Of a stretch of 12,865 bases of DNA, positions 1 to 6,992 are shown piece after piece. The notes below the pieces were generated by a model that did no database searches, had not been told where the DNA came from, and saw only the letters and a list, made by a program, of their open reading frames with translations. Position numbers and translations under genes: made by a program. This DNA is from a bacterium (GTDB lineage: Bacteria; Auribacterota; Auribacteria; Auribacterales; Auribacteraceae): assembly GCA_021161885.1 (NCBI GenBank), contig JAGGZS010000339.1, forward strand, positions 1 to 12,865. Reading direction: 5' to 3'. How positions within the stretch are numbered: the stretch's first letter is position 1; the number at the start of each line of letters is the position of its first letter.

Positions 1-2
1 GT

Positions 3-521
3 ACAGATAAATCGCTTTTTACTGAAATGAATAATCGGTTGGTAAAAATAAAAGATGATTTATCTGATCACTGGAACACTGCTGATTTTTCGTTAAAAAA
101 AATATCCGGCTCCGGAATCGGTAAAAAAGGTGTTGGGAAAACAAAAGGTGAGACAGAAAACAAAATTGAGAAAATATCCAACATTGCGGAACAATCATCT
201 GAAAAAATCGAATTTTTTAAACAGGGGGACAATTTGGATAATTCTTTGGAACCTGAATTGATTAAACGAAAAAAAAATTTAAAAAATTACGAGCCCGATA
301 TATCAGTAGTAAAAAATTTTAAATCCGGCAGTGTGGTTTATCCTGATAAAATATCTGAACACAATAATAATAAAAACGATAAGGTCGAGTTGATTAGGCT
401 CAACGGTGATATAATTTTAAATCCGGTATGGATTGACACTATAGCGCCTGACCGGCAGGAATGCGTAAAAAAATATTTTTCTGCGGAAGATAAAATAAGG
501 AGTTTCAATAATGAAAAATAA
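3..521 (+). CDS. C-terminal end of an unrecognised hydrophilic protein (5' truncated by window edge)
   Basis: The frame is open from base 3 with no stop, so the gene very probably starts before the window. An ATG at 27 is possible, but I see no ribosome binding site before it. The visible ~170 residues are rich in Lys, Asn, Asp and Glu, have no membrane segment, and look largely disordered up to the last ~45 residues. That end is more ordered, containing VELIRLNGD, NPVWIDTIAPDRQ and VKKYFSAEDKIR. Its stop overlaps the moxR start by 11 bases, so it is translated with the operon. Large membrane proteins with charged cytoplasmic tails (DUF4175-like) often precede moxR in related operons, and some end with a motif of the type 'PPEYRxxVxxYF'. 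The 'APDRQECVKKYF' here could correspond to it. That is inference from memory, and the function is unknown. Confidence 0.7.
   Translation, partial: TDKSLFTEMNNRLVKIKDDLSDHWNTADFSLKKISGSGIGKKGVGKTKGETENKIEKISNIAEQSSEKIEFFKQGDNLDNSLEPELIKRKKNLKNYEPDISVVKNFKSGSVVYPDKISEHNNNKNDKVELIRLNGDIILNPVWIDTIAPDRQECVKKYFSAEDKIRSFNNEK
497..502 (+). promoter_or_regulatory. Shine-Dalgarno site for moxR
   Basis: AAGGAG lies 8 bases before the ATG at 511 and fixes that start. It sits inside the end of the upstream gene, consistent with coupled translation. Confidence 0.8.
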
Positions 522-1494
522 TGTGGATACAGCAGTTGAGCTTTTTCTTGAAACATACACTAAAATACACCATGAAATAGCTAAAATCGTTGTAGGCAAC
601 GATAAAGTAATACAAGGTATCTTAATTGCCTTGATAGCAAACGGAAATGTTTTGCTTGAAGGGGTTCCGGGGATTGGAAAAACGCTGTTGATAAAAACAT
701 TAAGCAATGTATTGGATTTAAAATATTCCAGAATTCAGTTTACGCCCGATCTTATGCCGGCAGATATTATCGGCACAAAAGTCATACTCGAAACCGAAGG
801 CGGCAAAAAAGAATACGAGTTTCAGCAAGGTCCGGTGTTCGCTAACATTGTGCTTGCCGATGAGATAAACAGGGCTTCACCAAAAACTCAGTCCGCATTA
901 TTGGAAGTAATGGAGGAACATACAGTTACCGTAGCGGGCATATCGTATCCTATGGTTGAACCTTATATCGTGCTGGCTACCCAAAATCCTATTGAGATGG
1001 AAGGCACATATCCGCTGCCTGAAGCCCAAAAAGACAGGTTCTTTTTTCAGTTAAACGTTGGTTATCCCAATGAAACGGAACTTCAGGAAATCGGAAGGCG
1101 GATTACTTCGGAAAAATTACCGGAAATTAACAAAATAGCCGACTCAAAAAGAATAAAACAGATGTCTGACCTTGCAGCACAGGTCCCGCTGCCTGAAGCC
1201 GTAGAAGACCTTGCTATTAAACTGGTAAGCGCGACTCATCCTGAACACGGACAGACCCCGCCTATGGTACAGCGCTATGTGAAATACGGATCAAGCCCGA
1301 GAGGATTTGTTACTTTGCTTAAGGCAGGCAAAATAAAAGCACTGCTTAATAATCGGTTTAACGTAAGCAAACAAGATATTTTAAGCGTTCTGCACGCCGC
1401 GTTACGCCATAGGTTAATATTGACTTTTGAAGCTGACGCTGAAGGCGTGAACGTGGATGAAATCATTGATACTATAATTAAACATTTTTCCTGA
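511..1494 (+). CDS. moxR: MoxR-family AAA+ ATPase
   Basis: This is a full-length (327 aa) MoxR ATPase, a chaperone-like AAA+ protein that usually works with VWA-domain partners. Visible motifs: Walker A GVPGIGKT at 51-58; the family motif QFTPDLMPADIIGT at 76-89; Walker B VLADE at 114-118; the block NRASPKTQSALLEVMEE at 120-136; sensor 1 ATQNPIEMEGTYPLPEAQ around N159; arginine-finger region DRF at 175-177; and sensor 2 YGSSPRG around R264. No key residue is missing. It is soluble and cytoplasmic, with no membrane segment. It overlaps the upstream gene and is followed after 11 bases by a DUF58 gene, the standard partner. By family knowledge it hydrolyses ATP to activate or assemble VWA partners; the substrate here is unknown. 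The family is certain, the biological role is not. Confidence 0.97.
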   Translation: MKNNVDTAVELFLETYTKIHHEIAKIVVGNDKVIQGILIALIANGNVLLEGVPGIGKTLLIKTLSNVLDLKYSRIQFTPDLMPADIIGTKVILETEGGKKEYEFQQGPVFANIVLADEINRASPKTQSALLEVMEEHTVTVAGISYPMVEPYIVLATQNPIEMEGTYPLPEAQKDRFFFQLNVGYPNETELQEIGRRITSEKLPEINKIADSKRIKQMSDLAAQVPLPEAVEDLAIKLVSATHPEHGQTPPMVQRYVKYGSSPRGFVTLLKAGKIKALLNNRFNVSKQDILSVLHAALRHRLILTFEADAEGVNVDEIIDTIIKHFS

Positions 1495-1505
1495 ATTTTT
1501 TTCTT

Positions 1506-2396
1506 ATGATTAAAAATATAGATTTTTACGACCCGTTTTTTTTAGAAAAATTAAAAGACCTTCACATTATTGCCAAAAAACTTTTTCAAGGCAGGCAAAA
1601 AGGTAAACGCAAAAGTTTAAAAAAGGGAAGCAGTCTTGAGTTTTCCGATTTTAGGCGGTACGCACCCGGAGATGATTTCAGGTTTATCGACTGGACAATT
1701 CATGCTCGATTAAAACGGTATATGATAAGGTCGTTTTGGGATGAAACCAATATCAGCGTGTATATACTTATTGATACAAGTATGTCTATGGGGTTCGGCA
1801 GTCCGTCAAAATTGACATACGCTAAAAAAATAAGCGCGTGTTTGGCGTCTACGGCTTTAAGCAATCATGACAAAATATCTATAACCGGATTTTCCGATAC
1901 CGTCAGCGGCAAAATCTCGCTTCTTACAGGAAAGAAACAATTAATATACTGTTTTGGATTCCTTCAAAAATTAAAATCCGGCGGAAAGAGCGATTTTAAA
2001 ACATCTATGAAAAAAATTTCTCAATTCAGTCATGAACAAGCAATAGTTATTATTTTATCCGATTTGCTTTACCCTGACGGTTATAAAGAGGGGCTGATTT
2101 CTCTTCTTAAACAAGGTCATGAGGTACATCTTATCAAAATAAACGCTCAACCGGAATTTTCAAAAAACAGTGCGGAAAATTTAAGGCTCTATGACTCTGA
2201 GACAGGGGAACATATGGAAGTTTTTCTTAATGATGAATTAATAAAGGCATTGGAAAAAGAAAAAAAGGCGCACACTGAAAATATAAAAAATTTTTGCCGG
2301 TTCTCGAAAATACTTTTTTTTGAAACAGATACAAATATCGAGTTTGATAAATTCGTGCTTAAATATTTTAAATCACAACTTTTTATAAAGCATTAA
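1506..2396 (+). CDS. DUF58 / VWA-like domain protein (MoxR partner)
   Basis: This 296-residue protein carries the DUF58 hallmark RRYAPGDDFRFIDWTIHARL at about 50-69, followed by IRSFWDE at 74-80. A VWA-like domain follows, with an intact metal-binding DxSxS motif (D90, S92, S94) and a later LSD motif around D186. It has no N-terminal membrane segments, unlike many longer DUF58 proteins, so this is the short soluble form. The C-terminal third (about 220-296) is lysine-rich and less recognisable. Only 11 bases separate it from moxR and there is no clear ribosome binding site, so translation probably depends on the upstream gene. In known MoxR/DUF58 pairs the DUF58 protein is thought to recruit or regulate the ATPase. 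That role is taken from the family, not from this sequence. Confidence 0.93.
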   Translation: MIKNIDFYDPFFLEKLKDLHIIAKKLFQGRQKGKRKSLKKGSSLEFSDFRRYAPGDDFRFIDWTIHARLKRYMIRSFWDETNISVYILIDTSMSMGFGSPSKLTYAKKISACLASTALSNHDKISITGFSDTVSGKISLLTGKKQLIYCFGFLQKLKSGGKSDFKTSMKKISQFSHEQAIVIILSDLLYPDGYKEGLISLLKQGHEVHLIKINAQPEFSKNSAENLRLYDSETGEHMEVFLNDELIKALEKEKKAHTENIKNFCRFSKILFFETDTNIEFDKFVLKYFKSQLFIKH

Positions 2397-2417
2397 AAAT
2401 ATCGATTTAGGTTTTCT

Positions 2418-4127
2418 ATGAATTTAATTAATCCGCAGTATCTTATTTCCCTTTTATTTATTATACCCGTCCTTTTTTTATTTTTTTATAAAAACATTAT
2501 TACAGCGTTTAAAATAGACAGTTTGTTTTTCTATAAAAAATTATTTAAAAAGAAAAGATTTTATCAATCCGGCGTATTTCTGAAAAAAAATTATTTTCTT
2601 CTTTTTACTCATATTTTGATAATTTTATCGCTGGCATTAGCGATGGGCGGATTATTTTTTGAGCGGGATAAGAATAAAACTAACACTGTTATTCTGCTTG
2701 ATACATCCGCAAGCATGAATATTAAATATAAAGGTAAAAGCAGGTTGTTCTACGCTTGCGAAGAAGCGGGCAAATGGATAAATACCGCATGCAATGATAA
2801 AAAAATAGCTCTTGCCGTAATCAATAAGAAACTTAAAATAGTTACCCCTTTTTTAGCCGACAGGGATATTTTAAAAAAATTTTTAAACGAGATAAAACCT
2901 ACAGACACAGCCGGTAAAATTTTTGATGAACATATAAAACTGATCGAAAAATCGTATCCTGATTTTTCGCAAATAATTGTTTTCACAGATACATTGCCCG
3001 ATATTCCCGAAAAAGAAAATCTTGCTTACAAAATTTTTAACGGATCCGACGGTAACATTGCGATAACATCTTTGAAAATTACAGATAATCAAGCAGGGCA
3101 ATCAATACTTACGTTGAAAATACGATGCGATAATGTAAAACCTTTTTATATACCGCTTGTTATTAACAATAACCATAATATACTGATTGAAAAAGAGTTA
3201 TCACTTAATGCCGCCGAAACCGCTGAAATTAATATTTCTTTAAGGACGAAGGACTGGCACGATGACATAGGCTCTGTTAAAATTGACATTAAAGACGCAT
3301 ACGATGCGGATAATATCGCTTATTTTAAGCTGAATTCAAAAAGTTATGTCAAGATACAAGGGAAATCCGACAGTGTGCTTCGCGCTGTTAAAGCAAACAG
3401 CGATGTATCTCTATCCAAAACATCAGACACTCATAAGAATGATATAACGGTAACTATAAACCAGCCCGGAGGCGGTGATTTGCTTGACAAAAATTTGGTT
3501 ATTAATCCTGTTACCGGAGAAAAATCTTTATTTGTCGGTGAAAAAGTTTTTCTAAATAAATCTATTAAAACAATTTATCCTGATCATCCTATTATGAAAA
3601 ATATTGTTTTAGGCAGGTTCGTTATTGCGTATTGTTATCGTATGAAAATGCCAGATGACGCTGTTGTTTTAGCTGAAGCCGGCAATATTCCCGTTATATT
3701 CTGCAGGCGCTCTGCCGGCAGTAAATATGTGGTAGTAAATTTTCCGGTTGACGAAACAGTTTTTATAAATCAAATTTCATTCCCGATATTTATAGCGAAT
3801 TCATTAAGCTGGCTGCAAGGCAACCATAGCGGAATTCATATAACCGGAGATTTTTTTGCCGCGGATTTTTTAGAAAACGGTGGAGTTACGCTAAACCATG
3901 CTGGTATATATAATTTTACTGATAAAAACAAAAAAAATCATAGGCTTTACGTTCACCTTTTATCTGATGATGAATCTATTTGCAGCCAACCTGAACGGAG
4001 CTATCGTAAAACACAGGCTATAGAGAATATTTATTTGAAAAAATTTTTTATTATATTCGCGTTGATTTTGCTGATTTGTGAAAGCATATTTTTTTACGGT
4101 TTAAAAATTAGGCGGCCTGTAAAATGA
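2418..4127 (+). CDS. BatA-type membrane protein with VWA domain
   Basis: The 569-residue protein starts with the BatA-like pattern: a short N-terminus with LINPQYL, membrane segment 1 at about 9-24, a basic loop, and membrane segment 2 at about 58-81. A VWA domain follows with intact MIDAS motif DTSAS at 95-99. From about 200 there is an Ig-like stretch. A region at about 330-480 looks like a degenerate glutamine-amidotransferase-type fold, as in the long BatA proteins of planctomycete-like bacteria. A last membrane segment lies at about 543-562 with a short basic tail. The start has a weak TTAGG site 6 bases upstream. Its stop overlaps the next start as ATGA, a sign of translational coupling. 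It probably sits in the inner membrane with the VWA domain on the periplasmic side. The family is well supported; the internal domain borders are estimates. Confidence 0.9.
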   Translation: MNLINPQYLISLLFIIPVLFLFFYKNIITAFKIDSLFFYKKLFKKKRFYQSGVFLKKNYFLLFTHILIILSLALAMGGLFFERDKNKTNTVILLDTSASMNIKYKGKSRLFYACEEAGKWINTACNDKKIALAVINKKLKIVTPFLADRDILKKFLNEIKPTDTAGKIFDEHIKLIEKSYPDFSQIIVFTDTLPDIPEKENLAYKIFNGSDGNIAITSLKITDNQAGQSILTLKIRCDNVKPFYIPLVINNNHNILIEKELSLNAAETAEINISLRTKDWHDDIGSVKIDIKDAYDADNIAYFKLNSKSYVKIQGKSDSVLRAVKANSDVSLSKTSDTHKNDITVTINQPGGGDLLDKNLVINPVTGEKSLFVGEKVFLNKSIKTIYPDHPIMKNIVLGRFVIAYCYRMKMPDDAVVLAEAGNIPVIFCRRSAGSKYVVVNFPVDETVFINQISFPIFIANSLSWLQGNHSGIHITGDFFAADFLENGGVTLNHAGIYNFTDKNKKNHRLYVHLLSDDESICSQPERSYRKTQAIENIYLKKFFIIFALILLICESIFFYGLKIRRPVK

Positions 4128-6631
4128 CATTTATTAATCCATATTATTTTATGCTGTTTATTGTATTGGTTATGGCAATGGTTATACATCGCAATAATTA
4201 TAAAAAAGCATTTTTACTGCGTATTGGTGTACTTTTTTTTCTGATAATCGCGCTTGCTTGTCCTGTTATCATAAAAAAATCCGATTCCGAAAAAATTGTT
4301 TATTGCGTGGATATATCAAAGAGCATTCCGAAAAAGCAAAGAAACGAACTGTATTCTTTTTTAAGAACCGTTAAAAACGATATTATTTTTTTTTCGGATA
4401 AAGCAAACTTAAGCCGGCATTTTTTTTCTGTATCAGAACTTGAAAATAGTAATCAATCCTATACCGCCTCAGAACCGGTAACTAATATGGTGTTGAGCAT
4501 CTTATCTAAAAATGGGGGAGGGGATGCTGTTTTTTTTACCGACGGGAATTTCATTGATAACGATAAATTTCTTGAATCAATCGGGCAGTTTAATTCAAAT
4601 AATATTACTACGCACATATATCCATTAGGGACATTGATTACGAACGAAGTGATTGTCGGCGAACCTCAAGTGTTCGACAATTACCAAATAAAAGTGCCGG
4701 TCTATGGAGTCTGCAAGGATGTTTCTGGAATAACACTAAAAATGTTCAATGGACGTAATAATCTGATTGATGAGAAAAATTTGTCTGATTTAGGTGTATC
4801 CGTTTTACTTAGCGGACAACCGCCTGACAAGGATATCGAAAAATGGCGTATTAACCTAACCGCTGCGAAAGGCAAAGATTTTTTCTCGGAAAACAATAAC
4901 GTATCCTTTTTTGTAGAAAAAAATAAAAAGAAAAAAATACTTCATATATCAAACCAGCCGTCCAATAATTTTTTAAAAAATCTGCTTGGCGACAGGTTCG
5001 ATATAGTTGAAATAAATACCCAAGATGAAATGACCGAAATTTGTCCTGTGTTATCAGATTTCAGCTGTATTTTTTTAGATGATGTGCCGGCTTATTGGTT
5101 TACCCAATCCCAAATCAAGCTGATAGTATCGGCGGTACGTGATGCGGGAGTTGGACTTGTCCTGACAGGGTTATACAACAGTTTTACTGCCGGAGGATAC
5201 CATAACACACCCATAGAAAAAATAACCCCTGTTGAAATGACAATTCCATACCCTAAAACCAGTGAAGATTTTTTTGTCCTTATTGATAAATCAGGAAGTA
5301 TGGCTGGTGAGGAAGAATCAAAATATCACATTGCGGTAAATGCTGTAGTTCAGTTACGCGATCATCTTGCAGAGCGGGACAGGTTAAGTGTATCCGTATT
5401 CGATATATTTGCTGAAAATATTATTCCTTTGAATTTTTCTCGAGATACAAAAAATTTAAAAACAAAGCTAAATAAAATCAATGCTCACGGCGGGACAAAT
5501 TTGCTTGCGGCATTAAAACATTTTTATAATCTTACCCAAAAAGATGTCGGCAAAAAAGGGCATTGCATAATATTGACCGACGGACAAACGGATAAACAAA
5601 AACAATGTTTAGATGTGGTGTCAAAAATAAAAAAATTAAATAAAACTTTATCCGTTATCGGATTGGGCAAAAACACGGAAAAATCTTTTTTGATTAAATT
5701 AGCCGAATTAGGCGGCGGAAGGTGCTATATTCTTACCGATACAAAATTACTGCCGAATATTTTTATTAGGGAAAAAGTTTTGTCAAAAGGAGAGGCTATA
5801 GTAAAAACGCCTGCGCGAATAATCTTTAATAACGATAACAATATGTATCGTAAAACCGCTTTTGTATCGCTTCCCGAGATTAATTTATACACTGCCCTTA
5901 CACCCAAAAAAAATATCAGTATTCCTTTTTCAACGATAGACGGCACGCCGATTATCGCTTATCATAGGTACGGGCTTGGCATAGTATCGGTTTTTATGTC
6001 GGATATAAATATTTTCGCAAAAGGAAACAAAGATAAAACCGCGGAATTTTCTAAAAAATTGTTTAACCCTATTTTTGATTATTCCTTAAAAAAACAATCT
6101 TTTCCTGCTCGAAAAAATAATTTTCTGAAAATTTATGCGGGGCACAATAATATAACTGTTTATTCTAAAGAAAGACCTGTTGCTGGATACATTATTTCCC
6201 CTGACGGGCAAAAAGAAAAATTATCTTTTATTAAATCTAAAAATATATACGCCTCAAATTTTTGCCCAAAAGATAAAGGGAGGTATAATGTTTTTACATC
6301 TTTTAAGAACGGAACTGCCGAAACCGTATCGTGTACGATAAGTTATCCGGCGGAATATAAAAGTGCGGGCGTAAATTGGAATCTTATAACTTCTTCTCTT
6401 TGGAAATCAAAAGGACAGCTTTTTGAATCTTTAAATCAAGTAAAAACCTTTAACCCGAAAAAGAAAAAGAAAACAGCAATAAACCTAACGAATTTATTTT
6501 TAATACTCGCTTTAATATTATTCGTGCTGGAATTGGTTGAACGTAAAAACATTAAGATTTCTAATATTTATAACCGTATTCATCACGATGGAGTTAGGTC
6601 ATTGTTTAAAGACATCGATCTTAATGAATAA
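4124..6631 (+). CDS. Membrane protein with two VWA-like segments and a glutamine-amidotransferase-like region
   Basis: This 835-residue protein has two N-terminal membrane segments (about 8-22 and 29-50). A first, short VWA-like segment carries DxSxS (D63, S65, S67) and a later FFTDG (D140). An Ig-like stretch spans about 175-265. A glutamine-amidotransferase-like segment (about 270-375) contains GLVLTGLYNSFTAGGY and lacks any obvious catalytic Cys-His pair. A full VWA domain (about 383-545) has DKSGS at 388-392, GGTN around T458 and LTDGQ around D486. The amidotransferase-like region appears to resume at about 590-650 with HRYGLGIVSVFMSD. Another beta-rich part follows, then a C-terminal membrane segment at 790-807 and a charged tail. 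The VWA thus appears inserted in the GATase-like fold, as in known planctomycete-type proteins. It overlaps the BatA-like gene by four bases and ends the operon. No hairpin terminator is visible after it. Confidence 0.9.
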   Translation: MTFINPYYFMLFIVLVMAMVIHRNNYKKAFLLRIGVLFFLIIALACPVIIKKSDSEKIVYCVDISKSIPKKQRNELYSFLRTVKNDIIFFSDKANLSRHFFSVSELENSNQSYTASEPVTNMVLSILSKNGGGDAVFFTDGNFIDNDKFLESIGQFNSNNITTHIYPLGTLITNEVIVGEPQVFDNYQIKVPVYGVCKDVSGITLKMFNGRNNLIDEKNLSDLGVSVLLSGQPPDKDIEKWRINLTAAKGKDFFSENNNVSFFVEKNKKKKILHISNQPSNNFLKNLLGDRFDIVEINTQDEMTEICPVLSDFSCIFLDDVPAYWFTQSQIKLIVSAVRDAGVGLVLTGLYNSFTAGGYHNTPIEKITPVEMTIPYPKTSEDFFVLIDKSGSMAGEEESKYHIAVNAVVQLRDHLAERDRLSVSVFDIFAENIIPLNFSRDTKNLKTKLNKINAHGGTNLLAALKHFYNLTQKDVGKKGHCIILTDGQTDKQKQCLDVVSKIKKLNKTLSVIGLGKNTEKSFLIKLAELGGGRCYILTDTKLLPNIFIREKVLSKGEAIVKTPARIIFNNDNNMYRKTAFVSLPEINLYTALTPKKNISIPFSTIDGTPIIAYHRYGLGIVSVFMSDINIFAKGNKDKTAEFSKKLFNPIFDYSLKKQSFPARKNNFLKIYAGHNNITVYSKERPVAGYIISPDGQKEKLSFIKSKNIYASNFCPKDKGRYNVFTSFKNGTAETVSCTISYPAEYKSAGVNWNLITSSLWKSKGQLFESLNQVKTFNPKKKKKTAINLTNLFLILALILFVLELVERKNIKISNIYNRIHHDGVRSLFKDIDLNE

Positions 6632-6752
6632 ATTTGCGGTTTATTTCGGCGCAGCAATATAGGCGGATGTCAAAACTATATTTGCCGAGCTGATGAAAAA
6701 GTATGCTGTAAAGAGTCAAGCTATTAAAAAAACAAAAATATTTTCTATCCTG

Positions 6753-6830
6753 TGCTATTCCTGCGAAAGCGGAATCCAAAAATATTCAGGTCTTTTTGAC
6801 CTATTGATTCCCAATCAAGTTTAAATGACA
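6753..6830. repeat. Degraded small dispersed palindromic repeat (MITE/REP-like)
   Basis: The left end contains ATTCCTGCGAAAGCGGAATCC and the right end GATTCCCAATCAAG followed by AATGACA. Together they match the layout of a widespread small repeat whose intact ends read TGTCATTCC...GGAATGACA. Each end could fold alone; the left hairpin has lost one base (ATTCCTGC against GCGGAAT), and the terminal TGTCATT has become TGCTATT. A central hairpin AGGTC-TTTTT-GACCT lies at 6788-6802. It looks like an old, decaying copy. The match is from memory and needs a genome-wide search. Confidence 0.6.
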
Positions 6831-6832
6831 GC

Positions 6833-6860
6833 TTGTTTATTTATCGCGATAAATAAACAA
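6833..6860. promoter_or_regulatory. 28-bp perfect palindrome, possible operator
   Basis: The half-site TTGTTTATTTATCG is followed directly by its exact reverse complement, giving 28 bases with no mismatch and CGCG at the centre. No T-run follows on either strand, so it is a poor terminator. A symmetric binding site for a dimeric regulator, or an RNA hairpin in the ABC-F leader, are the two main readings. It begins two bases after the end of the dispersed repeat. I do not recognise a specific regulator motif. Confidence 0.6.
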
Positions 6861-6902
6861 CAGGGAAATCATCAGGTTTAAAAAAAAAATTTGTTTTATT
6901 GC

Positions 6903-6937
6903 GAAAATAATAGTATTTTCTTATTTATGAAAATAAG
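6903..6937 (+). promoter_or_regulatory. Two tandem AT-rich hairpins in the ABC-F leader
   Basis: GAAAATA (6903-6909) pairs with TATTTTC (6914-6920). CTTATTT (6920-6926) pairs with AAATAAG (6931-6937). The middle TATTTTC can also pair with a second GAAAATA copy at 6929-6935, so two mutually exclusive folds exist. The stems have seven base pairs and little GC, so they would be weak. A switch role in the leader is inference only. Confidence 0.3.
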
Positions 6938-6979
6938 CAGTTTGCTATAAAAAGAGAAATTTGGTTTTTACAATTTAAT

Positions 6980-6986
6980 GGATGGA
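6980..6986 (+). promoter_or_regulatory. Ribosome binding site for the ABC-F gene
   Basis: GGATGGA ends six bases before the ATG at 6993 and supports that start. The ATG at 6978 is closed by a stop after two further codons. Confidence 0.55.
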
Positions 6987-6992
6987 TAAAAA

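Larger units (their letters stand above)
6632..6992. other. Non-coding gap between the Bat-like operon and the ABC-F gene
   Basis: I find no credible gene in these 361 bases. From left to right they hold about 120 bases without recognisable signal, a degraded dispersed palindromic repeat (6753-6830), a 28-bp perfect palindrome (6833-6860), a run of ten A (6880-6889), two tandem hairpins (6903-6937) and the ABC-F ribosome binding site. No rho-independent terminator for the upstream operon is evident. A promoter for the ABC-F gene must probably lie here, but I cannot choose one with confidence; GCTATAAA around 6943-6950 is a possible -10 region. Confidence 0.7.

Noticed and set aside
338..707. 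Antisense frames over the first gene and moxR
   Set aside because: They lie opposite well-supported genes, have no ribosome binding site and no recognisable domain.
6833..6860. Rho-independent terminator of the Bat-like operon
   Set aside because: The stem is AT-rich with CGCG at the centre and has no T-run after it; it lies about 200 bases after the last stop.
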